Below are positions 9,095-16,594 of a stretch of 64,000 nucleotides of DNA, piece by piece. The stretch is from positions 6,738-70,737 of the forward strand of contig JBJLFR010000035.1 of the NCBI GenBank assembly GCA_045565285.1, written 5' to 3'. Made by a program: the position numbers and the translations under genes. The first letter of the stretch is position 1. Each line of letters opens with the position of its first letter. Below the pieces are notes generated by a model. The model was not told the DNA's origin. It did no database searches and saw only the letters and a program-made list of their open reading frames with translations. The stretch is from CACIIZ01 sp045565285. GTDB lineage: Bacteria; Pseudomonadota; Alphaproteobacteria; Rhodobacterales; Rhodobacteraceae.

Positions 9095-9217
9095 TTAAAA
9101 ATCAGTAATATACCCCCCAACCATGTCTAAATCAGAACCAAAGCCTTTAATAGCACCTCCAACTGTGCCACAACCAGATAAAGAACTACAAATAAATAAT
9201 AAAATTAAAATTCTCAT
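9095..9217 (-). CDS. 40-residue entericidin-like small lipoprotein
   Basis: A short gene: ATG at 9217, TAA at 9095-9097, 40 codons. The product begins with a signal peptide MRILILLFICSS and a lipobox LSGC (Cys16), followed by GTVGGAIKGFGSD. This layout (tiny lipoprotein, lipobox, Gly-Thr-Val then a short amphipathic tail) matches the entericidin A/B family of outer-membrane lipoproteins, whose role is poorly known; in E. coli they form a toxin-antidote pair linked to lysis in stationary phase. Only one copy is seen here, so no pair. AGAAGAGGTAAA-type purine-rich sequence lies upstream. It sits alone between rmuC and dut. Confidence 0.72.
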   Translation of the reverse strand: MRILILLFICSSLSGCGTVGGAIKGFGSDLDMVGGYITDF

Positions 9218-9264
9218 TATGTTTTACCTCTTCTAAATTATAATAAGATTAATTTATAACAATT

Positions 9265-10395
9265 TTATTTTTTAATCATATTTAATTTTGAAATTTTAGA
9301 ATCTGTTTCTTCAACGAGAGTATTATTGTCTTCACCAAAATCTAAAGCATCAAATTTATCAGCCCTAATTGTTACTTTTTTAGCAGAAACTTTTACTTCT
9401 TCAAGATCTTTGCCAGCGAGATAAAAGTGTTTATCTAAATTATCAATTCTATCACCTAATCTAGAAACATCCTTAAATAAATGGTTCAAATTCTCTCTTA
9501 TCTTACTCGAATTTTCCTTCAGAGTAGCATCTTTTAAAATCCCCCTTATTGTATTAAGAGTTGCCATACAAGTCGTTGGAGACACTATCCAAACACGCTT
9601 AGAAAAACCCTCGCGAACAATATCTGAAAAATTAGCATGTAATTCCGCATAAATTGCTTCAGATGGTAAAAACATTATTGCACCATCTGCAGTTTCACCC
9701 TCAATTATATATTTTTCAGCAATTGAGTTTATATGAAATCTTATTGATTTTTTAAAATCTTGGATTGCTCTTTTCTTTTCAATCTCATTTGTATACTTCC
9801 TCAAATTATCATATGAATCTAATGGAAATTTACTGTCTATAGCTATCGGTCCTGTAGGATTTGGTAAATATATCATACAATCAACTCTTTTGCCGTTACT
9901 AAGTAAGACTTGGAAAGCGTATGTATTTGGAGGTAATGCTTTTGAAACAATATCTTTAAGTTGAATTTCACCAAACACACCCCTAGTTTGTTTGTTTGAA
10001 AGAATATCTTGTAATCCTAAAACATTGCCAGATAGCTTTTCTAGATTAGCTTGGGCTTTATCAATTGCTATTAATCTTTCTTGTAAAGCACCTAATGATT
10101 TAGCAGTTTTTGTAGCTGAACCACTTAAACTTTCAAAAATTTGTTTCTGAACTGCTGATAAACGACCTTCCATATTAGCTAAAATATTTGCATTACCTGA
10201 GTTCTGATTATTAACGAGGTTTTCAATTATACCTGTTAGTTTCAACTGACCTTCTTTTAATTTTTCAAGATCATGAGATAAATCAGCTCCTTCTTTATTT
10301 TTTGTATTTCTCATTAATAAAAATGATAAAATAAATAAGAATAATAGAAAAAAAGCTAATAAAAGGTATAAAAAGTAATTTGAATTATTGATCAA
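9265..10395 (-). CDS. rmuC: DNA recombination protein RmuC
   Basis: RmuC proteins limit DNA rearrangement and have a PD-(D/E)XK nuclease-like core. The product has one N-terminal membrane segment (FLYLLLAFFLLFLFILSFLL), a coiled-coil stretch with many Glu, Leu and Gln, then the core with LQDILSNKQTRGVFGE, the typical AIDSKFPLDSY and AIMFLPSEAIYAEL. I place the start at TTG 10395, 4 bases after the mutL stop, because AGGA lies 8 bases before it inside the mutL end. A longer reading from TTG at 10425 would overlap mutL by 26 bases and has no better ribosome site. Length 376 residues by this choice. Confidence 0.9.
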   Translation of the reverse strand: MINNSNYFLYLLLAFFLLFLFILSFLLMRNTKNKEGADLSHDLEKLKEGQLKLTGIIENLVNNQNSGNANILANMEGRLSAVQKQIFESLSGSATKTAKSLGALQERLIAIDKAQANLEKLSGNVLGLQDILSNKQTRGVFGEIQLKDIVSKALPPNTYAFQVLLSNGKRVDCMIYLPNPTGPIAIDSKFPLDSYDNLRKYTNEIEKKRAIQDFKKSIRFHINSIAEKYIIEGETADGAIMFLPSEAIYAELHANFSDIVREGFSKRVWIVSPTTCMATLNTIRGILKDATLKENSSKIRENLNHLFKDVSRLGDRIDNLDKHFYLAGKDLEEVKVSAKKVTIRADKFDALDFGEDNNTLVEETDSKISKLNMIKK

Positions 10396-10399
10396 AGGT

Positions 10400-12325
10400 T
10401 TAATTCCTATTAAATAGCTTTTCAATATCTTTTAATTTTAACTCAATAAAAGTTGGCCTACCGTGATTACATTGATTCGAATATGGAGTTTCTTCCATAG
10501 TCCTTAATAAAACTGACATTTCAGTAACTGTTAACTTTCTTCCTGATCTAACTGAACCATGACAAGCAATTCTAGACAATACTTTTTCTAATTTTTCTTC
10601 AGCGACTGAAATATTGTTATATTCTAAAAGTTCATCAGCTAAATCGTTTAGAAAAAAGGAACCGTTCACTTGACCCAAAATTTCAGGTAATGATCGTAAA
10701 CAAATTGATTTTTTTCCAAATGGTTCTAATATTATACCTAAGTTTTCAAATTCATTATTAAATTCTAAGAGGATTGATGAACGTTCTTCACCAAGCTCAA
10801 CTATTTCAGGTATTAATAATGCTTGTGAAGCAATGGATTTATTTTTCAAAAACTTTTTAAGTTTTTCATAAATAATTCTCTCATGTGCTGCATGTTGATC
10901 AATTATTATCATACCATTAGAAGTTTGTGAAATTATATAATTTTCATGAATATGAGCAACTGGGGCACCTAAAGGTAACCCTATTTCGTGATGTTGCTTA
11001 TAATTATATTCATTATTTTCACTTCTTGAAGATAATTCATCTTGATAATTTCTTGAAGAAACTTCATTTAATAAAAACTCTGAATCATTATTTATATTTC
11101 CTACACTTCTCTTGTTAATTGGGTGAGGAAAACTACCACTGAAACCAATTTTTTTATTTTTAACTATATCATTATGACTGATATTTTTTTTAAACGCTTG
11201 CATCATCCCTTCAGAAACAGCAGAAGAAGTTTTTGTATTAAAATTTGCAATAGTCGATTTAATAATTGAGATAATTGAGTTTTTTATATAGTTCAAATTT
11301 TGAAATCTAACTTCTGTTTTAGCAGGATGCACATTTGCATCAACTGTTTCGGGCAGACAATTAATAAAAATAACTATAACTGGGTATCTACCCTTCATTA
11401 TAAAATCAGAATAACCTACTCTAATTGCACTTGTAAGGTTTTTGTCCCAAACTGGTCTTCCGTTAACAAAAAAGTATTGGTGTGCTAAGGTACTTCTTGA
11501 AAATGTAGGCAAAGAAATAAATCCTTCTATTAAGAGATCTTCATTGGATAAAACTATGGGTAAAAGATTTTGAAATATATCATTACCTAATACCTGACTT
11601 ACTCTCAATGAGTATTTATTTACATCATTAACCGAAATATTATTAGAATTTTCATTTTTGAATGATATTCCCTTGTAATTAGCTATCGATTTATTTGAAC
11701 CACTTGATGATATCTCACGTAAAGAAAAACTAATATTAGGGTTTATCAGGGATAACCTTTTAAAAATATCTAAAATTGCTTGTTGTTCAATTTTGTCAGA
11801 TTTAAGAAATTTTAATCTGGCAGGTGTTTTGTAAAATAAATCACGTACCTCTATGGATGTACCAAGATTTAATGAAGTAGGTATTAATTTCCCAATATTA
11901 TCATATTCAACAAAAATTTCCCATGCATCTTCGGACTTACTTATTTTGGATTTTATATTTAATCTACCGGAAGCACCAATAGAAGGTAAGGCTTCTCCTC
12001 TAAACCCATAAGTATTTACATTTGAAATTTCATTATCGATCAGTTTAGATGTTGCATGCCTACAGACTGCAATAGGTAACTCTTCTCTTGGAATACCCCA
12101 ACCATTATCTTTTACCTGAATAATGGACTTACCACCTTGAGAAACTAAAATTTCTACAGAAGTGGCTCCTGCATCAACAGAGTTTTCTACTAATTCTTTT
12201 ACTATTGCGGCAGGTCTCTCAATAACTTCACCAGCAGCAATCTGGTTAGCTATTTTTTCATCTAGCTTAACTATTGGTCTTTGATTAGACTTTTTATTCA
12301 ATATGTTGTTAATAGTTTTATTCAT
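10400..12325 (-). CDS. mutL: DNA mismatch repair protein MutL (endonuclease type)
   Basis: GHKL ATPase that couples mismatch recognition by MutS to strand incision. The N-terminal domain has ENSVDAGAT, DNGWGIP and the lid TYGFRGEALPSI. The C-terminal domain carries the metal-binding endonuclease motif DQHA-x2-E-x4-E (starting Asp476), with the accessory motifs ACHGSVRSGR and CNHGRPTF, the latter having Asn where Pro is usual. MutL proteins with this motif nick DNA themselves, which fits a bacterium without MutH. A poorly conserved linker of about 100 residues joins the domains. The N-terminus is about 18 residues longer than usual before the conserved IANQIAAGEVIERP. Length 641. Confidence 0.96.
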   Translation of the reverse strand: MNKTINNILNKKSNQRPIVKLDEKIANQIAAGEVIERPAAIVKELVENSVDAGATSVEILVSQGGKSIIQVKDNGWGIPREELPIAVCRHATSKLIDNEISNVNTYGFRGEALPSIGASGRLNIKSKISKSEDAWEIFVEYDNIGKLIPTSLNLGTSIEVRDLFYKTPARLKFLKSDKIEQQAILDIFKRLSLINPNISFSLREISSSGSNKSIANYKGISFKNENSNNISVNDVNKYSLRVSQVLGNDIFQNLLPIVLSNEDLLIEGFISLPTFSRSTLAHQYFFVNGRPVWDKNLTSAIRVGYSDFIMKGRYPVIVIFINCLPETVDANVHPAKTEVRFQNLNYIKNSIISIIKSTIANFNTKTSSAVSEGMMQAFKKNISHNDIVKNKKIGFSGSFPHPINKRSVGNINNDSEFLLNEVSSRNYQDELSSRSENNEYNYKQHHEIGLPLGAPVAHIHENYIISQTSNGMIIIDQHAAHERIIYEKLKKFLKNKSIASQALLIPEIVELGEERSSILLEFNNEFENLGIILEPFGKKSICLRSLPEILGQVNGSFFLNDLADELLEYNNISVAEEKLEKVLSRIACHGSVRSGRKLTVTEMSVLLRTMEETPYSNQCNHGRPTFIELKLKDIEKLFNRN

Positions 12326-12391
12326 ATTACTATATATAGCATCTAAGAAACGATTCTGCCAATACTGAAAGAATGCTAAGATTTAGCTAAG

Positions 12392-12910
12392 TTATCGATT
12401 TTGATTTTTAGAGTTTGGAAAAAAAATAATACCAACAACTCCAAAAAAAATAGATATATCAGCAATATTAAATGAATAAGGATTATATATACCACAACAA
12501 GTAATATTTAGAAAATCAGCTACTGCTCCATAAATAATTCTGTCTACTACGTTTCCTAATGCTCCACCGATAATTGCAGAGGATAAAATCAATAACAAAA
12601 TATTGTTTTGTTTAATTGCCCAGAAAAAGATACCAATACAAATTAGTATTGAAATAACAATTAAAATAATTCTCATTATTTCGGAACTATTTGCAAATAA
12701 ACCAAAATTTATGCCATCGTTCCATGCCATTCTAAAGTTGATAAAACCTGAAATGACAGTGATGCTCAACCTATCGGATAAGTTTAAAATATGAACCACA
12801 AAATATTTGGTTAACTGATCCAAAATAAAAATAAAGGATGAAATAATTACAATTATCATAACTTGGTTAATTTTTTTATCATTATCAAAGTATTTTTTTA
12901 TGTTTTTCAT
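12392..12910 (-). CDS. lspA: lipoprotein signal peptidase (signal peptidase II)
   Basis: Inner-membrane aspartyl protease that removes the signal peptide of lipoproteins after lipidation. The 172 residues include four hydrophobic segments. The catalytic pair is visible: Asp123 in GNVVDRIIYG and Asp151 in FNIADISIF, with the usual NFRMAWNDGINFG region. It serves the lipoproteins encoded nearby (the entericidin-like, PEGA, transglycosylase and M10 proteins). Start ATG at 12910. It precedes mutL with a 66-base gap; ileS, a frequent partner of lspA, is absent. Confidence 0.95.
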   Translation of the reverse strand: MKNIKKYFDNDKKINQVMIIVIISSFIFILDQLTKYFVVHILNLSDRLSITVISGFINFRMAWNDGINFGLFANSSEIMRIILIVISILICIGIFFWAIKQNNILLLILSSAIIGGALGNVVDRIIYGAVADFLNITCCGIYNPYSFNIADISIFFGVVGIIFFPNSKNQNR

Positions 12911-12941
12911 AAAAATTTAATCCCCCTTTGGTAAAATTTTC

Positions 12942-12968
12942 TTGATAATATTCCATCCTCATTATACA
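12942..12968 (+). promoter_or_regulatory. possible promoter of tRNA-Ser
   Basis: TTGATA at 12942-12947 and TATACA at 12963-12968 resemble sigma-70 boxes, with a 15-base spacer that is shorter than ideal. The -10 box ends 9 bases before the first base of the tRNA, a usual distance for a tRNA promoter. Match by eye only; AT-rich sequence gives many chance hits. Confidence 0.4.
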
Positions 12969-12977
12969 CGAGTAAGT

Positions 12978-13067
12978 GGACAGGTGGCCGAGTGGTTGAA
13001 GGCGCTCCCCTGCTAAGGGAGTAGAGGGGCAACCCTCTCGTGGGTTCGAATCCCATCCTGTCCGCCA
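12978..13067 (+). tRNA. tRNA-Ser (anticodon GCT)
   Basis: A 90-base class II tRNA. The acceptor stem pairs GGACAGG with CCTGTCC, followed by discriminator G and an encoded CCA (13065-13067). The anticodon stem CTCCC/GGGAG encloses the loop CTGCTAA with anticodon GCT at 13012-13014, which reads AGC and AGU serine codons. The long variable arm (about 13022-13040) and the T arm with GTTCGAATC are as expected for tRNA-Ser. It stands alone on the plus strand between lspA and the alpha/beta hydrolase, both on the minus strand. Confidence 0.97.
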
Positions 13068-13081
13068 ATTTTCTTAATTTA

Positions 13082-13101
13082 TTTTTTATAATTATAAAAA
13101 A
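13082..13101. terminator. AT-only inverted repeat between tRNA-Ser and a convergent gene
   Basis: TTTTTTATAA is followed directly by its reverse complement TTATAAAAAA. Lying 14 bases past the tRNA and 19 bases past the stop of the opposing hydrolase gene, it could act as a weak bidirectional stop with T-rich flanks. It has no GC and no loop, so the stem is weak; in DNA this AT-rich it may be chance. Confidence 0.3.
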
Positions 13102-13120
13102 CTCTAAATAGAAGCCTATC

Positions 13121-13900
13121 TCACATATTAAGATCATTTTTTTTAATCCATTTCAAAATATAATCAAAAATAACACTAAATTCTTTTCCTTCCATTATAT
13201 AATGAGAAAAATTTTTAAATATTATTAATTCAGATTTTTCTTGAAGTTTTTTCTTTAATTTTTTTGAAATTTGTACTGGAGTAATTCTATCTCTACCTGC
13301 ACCAATTATAAGAGTTGGACACTTAATTCCTTCTTCATTAATTTTAGTTGGGGAAGGTGAAAAAAAAAATGGGAATCCTATTTCACATAGTGCACGCCCT
13401 GATTCAGCAGAACAACTATTATTAAAAATATTTAATGCCTGAGCTCGTCCAAAATCATGAAAAACACCATAAAAAGCAGATGAAAAATTTGGAGGTACTG
13501 GGTTACTCCAAAATTTCCATCTAAACAAATTACGAAAAAATATTTTTAAAACACTAAAAGTTATAGCATTAATTCCTTTAGGAGCGGCTGGAGTGATAAA
13601 TATCCCTAATTTACCATAACCTCTAGAACATAAAATCAGAGCAATAAGTCCACCCATGGAATGTCCAATAATGATCGGTTTTTGTTTAAGTTTTTTTATG
13701 ATTTTCTCAATATCAGAAACATAATCAAAAATGCTAGTATTCCCTAGTTCTGTAGATCCTATATGACCTAACTTATGATGTCTAAGTGTAGGTTTTACTA
13801 CTTTATTTCCTAACTTTTGAAATGCATTTTCAAAATTCTTCCACTCATTTCCAACACTATTTGCACCATGCAATAGTAATATAGTCTGATTCTTTATCAT
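13121..13900 (-). CDS. alpha/beta-fold hydrolase
   Basis: Probable cytosolic serine hydrolase of 259 residues. The N-terminal oxyanion strand is LLLHGAN, the nucleophile elbow is GHSMGG with Ser81, the acid is likely the Asp of GAGRDRITP, and the base the His of FSHYIM. A lid-like insert (about 105-165) contains several aromatic residues. No signal peptide is seen. Substrate cannot be told from sequence; esterases, lipases and C-C hydrolases share this pattern. It is followed by nothing on its strand except tRNA-Ser, and preceded by yjbQ with a 29-base gap. Confidence 0.85.
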   Translation of the reverse strand: MIKNQTILLLHGANSVGNEWKNFENAFQKLGNKVVKPTLRHHKLGHIGSTELGNTSIFDYVSDIEKIIKKLKQKPIIIGHSMGGLIALILCSRGYGKLGIFITPAAPKGINAITFSVLKIFFRNLFRWKFWSNPVPPNFSSAFYGVFHDFGRAQALNIFNNSCSAESGRALCEIGFPFFFSPSPTKINEEGIKCPTLIIGAGRDRITPVQISKKLKKKLQEKSELIIFKNFSHYIMEGKEFSVIFDYILKWIKKNDLNM

Positions 13901-13929
13901 AATATCTTTATACCCCTAAATATTTCACA

Positions 13930-14352
13930 TTATTCTCCAAAAATATGACAAAAAATAGATCTTATATGACTATTAGTTCTATGTTCAAACAAATATATCC
14001 CCTGCCATGTACCCAATTTTAAAGAATTTCCAATTACACTTAGAGATAAATTAGTATTTGTTAATGCAGTTTTAATGTGGGCTGGCATATCGTCCTTACC
14101 CTCTAATGTATGCAAATATAAATTTTCATTCATGGGTGCTAAATTGTTAAAAAAATTTTCTAAATCAATTAATACATCTTTTGACGCATTTTCTTGAATT
14201 ATTAGTGATGCACTAGTATGGAGGATAGATAGATTAATTATCCCATTTATGATCTTTGAATCTTTAACGAAATTTTCAATTTTTTTTGAAATATCGATAA
14301 GTTTTTGTCCTTTTGTATCCACTTTTAATTCTGAAAAACTTTGTATCATCAT
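13930..14352 (-). CDS. yjbQ: YjbQ/UPF0047 family protein (secondary thiamine-phosphate synthase type)
   Basis: 140 residues, the full length of the family. Conserved features are LSILHTSASLIIQENA, the His of MPAHIKTALT, and the signature LGTWQGIYLFEHR. The family is widespread; E. coli YjbQ shows weak thiamine-phosphate synthase activity, but the main role is unsettled. Two ATG codons in a row open the gene (14352 and 14349). It is probably cotranscribed with the alpha/beta hydrolase downstream. Confidence 0.9.
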   Translation of the reverse strand: MMIQSFSELKVDTKGQKLIDISKKIENFVKDSKIINGIINLSILHTSASLIIQENASKDVLIDLENFFNNLAPMNENLYLHTLEGKDDMPAHIKTALTNTNLSLSVIGNSLKLGTWQGIYLFEHRTNSHIRSIFCHIFGE

Positions 14353-14543
14353 TTAATTACTTGAGATATGTAAGGAACAATAATTTGAATTTTTTTATAT
14401 TTTTATTTTATAATTAATAACTGTTTTACAAAAGATTATACTTTTTTACTGCAAAAAATATATATCAGAATGTAATGATTTTCTTATGTTCAATATCTTA
14501 TAGAATTTTAAAATTATTTTTAAATAAAAATAAAAATAACAAA

Positions 14544-15860
14544 TTATCCAGGTTGTTTTCTTCCTAATACTATAAAACCAATAATAAAAAACAATACCGC
14601 AGTTACCATACCTGCTCTTTCCCCCAAAGTACTGTCACCCTGTCCAAATAAATAATAGGATAAATTATCAATCATGGTACTTTGAGTTGCCCACAATACA
14701 ATAGTTGCATAAACCATAGGACCTAAAAAAGAGGTTATTTTACCAGCTAGCATATAAAAGCCAAATATTTGAGCTCTATGTTCTGCAGGTGCCAAATGGG
14801 AAACTAATGATCGGCTTGCAGATTGAACTGGACCAATAAAAATTCCTGTAATTAATCCAAAAATCCAAAAATAGGTAGCTGTTGGAGAAATTAAGACGCA
14901 AAACCCAAAGATAATTAAAAAAATTAGAGAAATTCTAATTGTATTAAAAGATCCTAACTTATCATCAAACCAACCACCAATTAATGCTCCTACGCCACAA
15001 GTAAAATTAACTGCAATAGCAAATAAAAGAACATCTTGAGTGCTAAAATTAAATACTTTGGCTGCAAATATTCCTGCAAAAGCAAAAACAACGGTAAGTC
15101 CATCTACATAAAACATACGAGCAATAAGAAATTTTCTAAGACCAGGTATTTTACCTATTTCTTTCCAACCAGTTTTAATAATTTCCCACGATTTAGTAAG
15201 ATTTGATGCAGCTACTCCCTCTTTTACAAAAAAGAATAATGGCAAACTAAATATTAATAACCAAAGTCCAGCTAAAATTTGAGTTGCTCTTATATGCTCA
15301 GAATTATCCTTATCCAAACCAAAAGGTGCTTTTTCAGGCATTATAAAAAAAGCTAATGCAATCACTAACGCTATTATTGCACCAAAGTAACCAACAGCCC
15401 AACCAATACCAGAAATTCTACCCATATTCTTTTTTGAGGCTACTGAAGGTAATAAAGCATTATAAAATACAAACATTAGTTCATTAGCTAAAATGGAAAA
15501 AAAAGAAAATATCAAAGCAAACCAAATAAAAGAATTATTTGGTTCAACTTTCCACAAAAGAATATTTGCTATTACCCCAATAAAAACTAATATACCTAGA
15601 AAGAACTTTCTTCTTGCACGAGTGTCTGCCAATCCTCCGAGAATAGGGCCCAAAAAAGCAACCACTAGAGCTGCTAATCCAGTAGTATATCCCCAATATG
15701 ATGTACCATTTTCTGGAGCAACAACACTAGCAAAATAAACTGCAAATATAAAAGTAGCATGCATTGCTCCAACAGCAGAATTTCCTACATCAAATAAGGA
15801 ATATGATGCTTTGGCTAGCCAACCACCCTCTTTTTCTATGTTATTTACATCTTCAGACAT
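14544..15860 (-). CDS. MFS transporter, UMF1/Atg22-like family
   Basis: Inner-membrane carrier of 438 residues with about 12 hydrophobic segments. The N-terminal SLFDVGNSAVGAMHATFIF resembles the conserved first helix of the UMF1 family (often YD-x-ANSAF in others), and GGLADTRARRK is the MFS loop 2-3 motif. The second half repeats GGWFDDKLG. Substrate unknown; relatives are annotated as permeases related to yeast Atg22. A 191-base stretch without a gene follows it at 14353-14543; I see only AT-rich sequence there. Confidence 0.87.
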   Translation of the reverse strand: MSEDVNNIEKEGGWLAKASYSLFDVGNSAVGAMHATFIFAVYFASVVAPENGTSYWGYTTGLAALVVAFLGPILGGLADTRARRKFFLGILVFIGVIANILLWKVEPNNSFIWFALIFSFFSILANELMFVFYNALLPSVASKKNMGRISGIGWAVGYFGAIIALVIALAFFIMPEKAPFGLDKDNSEHIRATQILAGLWLLIFSLPLFFFVKEGVAASNLTKSWEIIKTGWKEIGKIPGLRKFLIARMFYVDGLTVVFAFAGIFAAKVFNFSTQDVLLFAIAVNFTCGVGALIGGWFDDKLGSFNTIRISLIFLIIFGFCVLISPTATYFWIFGLITGIFIGPVQSASRSLVSHLAPAEHRAQIFGFYMLAGKITSFLGPMVYATIVLWATQSTMIDNLSYYLFGQGDSTLGERAGMVTAVLFFIIGFIVLGRKQPG

Positions 15861-15957
15861 TTGGTATTTTAAAATTATTAAAAAAAATTATAATTTTAAA
15901 CATACACTTTAGTATATAATAAAATCAAATTTAATTTAATAAATTGGGCAAATAAAT

Positions 15958-16404
15958 CTAATTGATAAAAAAATTCATATTAGAAATACCCCTAATTTCT
16001 TCTAAAACCATTGCAGTTGTACTCTGCATTTTAACATTAACATCATTAGGAATAAGTTCATAGACTCCACCTTTATATACGTCATAACCAGTAGCTAATA
16101 AACCACCAATTAATGCACTCCCTACAGCTCCAACAGCACCTAGACCGCTGGGTGCTGAATTTACTTTAACTATCTCAGTAGTAAAACCTTGCTTTGATAT
16201 TGTTACTTCAAATGACTTATTTCTAGGTAATTTTATTTTACAAGGAGTAATAGCACAAGAAAAACCATGACTAGTCTTAACAGTTGCTCCACTTGGTATG
16301 CTTGAAAATTTTACTATCTGTTCAGTGCCTTGTTGCGAAGTTGCACAACTTAAAATAAAAAAAAGTAATGGAATAAACAGTAATATTTTTATTTTACAAT
16401 TCAT
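15958..16404 (-). CDS. PEGA-domain lipoprotein
   Basis: 148 residues. Signal peptide IKILLFIPLLFFILSC with lipobox ILSC (Cys19), so probably an outer-membrane lipoprotein. Residues about 30-68 form a PEGA-like beta module: FSSIPSGATVKTSHG, then CAITPCKIKLPRN, then FEVTISKQGFTTE. This is followed by a Gly/Ala-rich segment (GLGAVGAVGSALIGGLLATG) that could insert in or lie on a membrane. PEGA lipoproteins are seen near surface structures; function unknown. Divergent from the 566-residue protein at 16595, with a 190-base gap. Confidence 0.8.
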   Translation of the reverse strand: MNCKIKILLFIPLLFFILSCATSQQGTEQIVKFSSIPSGATVKTSHGFSCAITPCKIKLPRNKSFEVTISKQGFTTEIVKVNSAPSGLGAVGAVGSALIGGLLATGYDVYKGGVYELIPNDVNVKMQSTTAMVLEEIRGISNMNFFIN

Positions 16405-16594
16405 ATTAATCTCAAAAATAATTATCAGTGATTAAGTTGCAAAACTTGTTCCAAATTTAAATTAAAAAATAATTTTTTTTAAATTTACAAACTAGCACAT
16501 ATCTTGCAATAAATTCTTAATTTTGAATTCTATTATATAGTAATTATTAATTATTGTTTTAAATAAATATATTTTTGTTGGTACATATCTCAAA

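Noticed and set aside
10396..10425. N-terminal extension of rmuC from TTG at 10425
   Set aside because: Overlaps mutL by 26 bases without a good ribosome site, whereas TTG at 10395 has AGGA 8 bases upstream.
12907..13137. 76-codon open frame on the minus strand across tRNA-Ser
   Set aside because: It runs antisense through a complete tRNA gene; the translated part in the middle is just the tRNA sequence read backwards.
14353..14543. Possible small gene or RNA in the gap after the MFS gene
   Set aside because: Only AT-rich sequence with scattered stops in all frames I checked; no hairpin of note.
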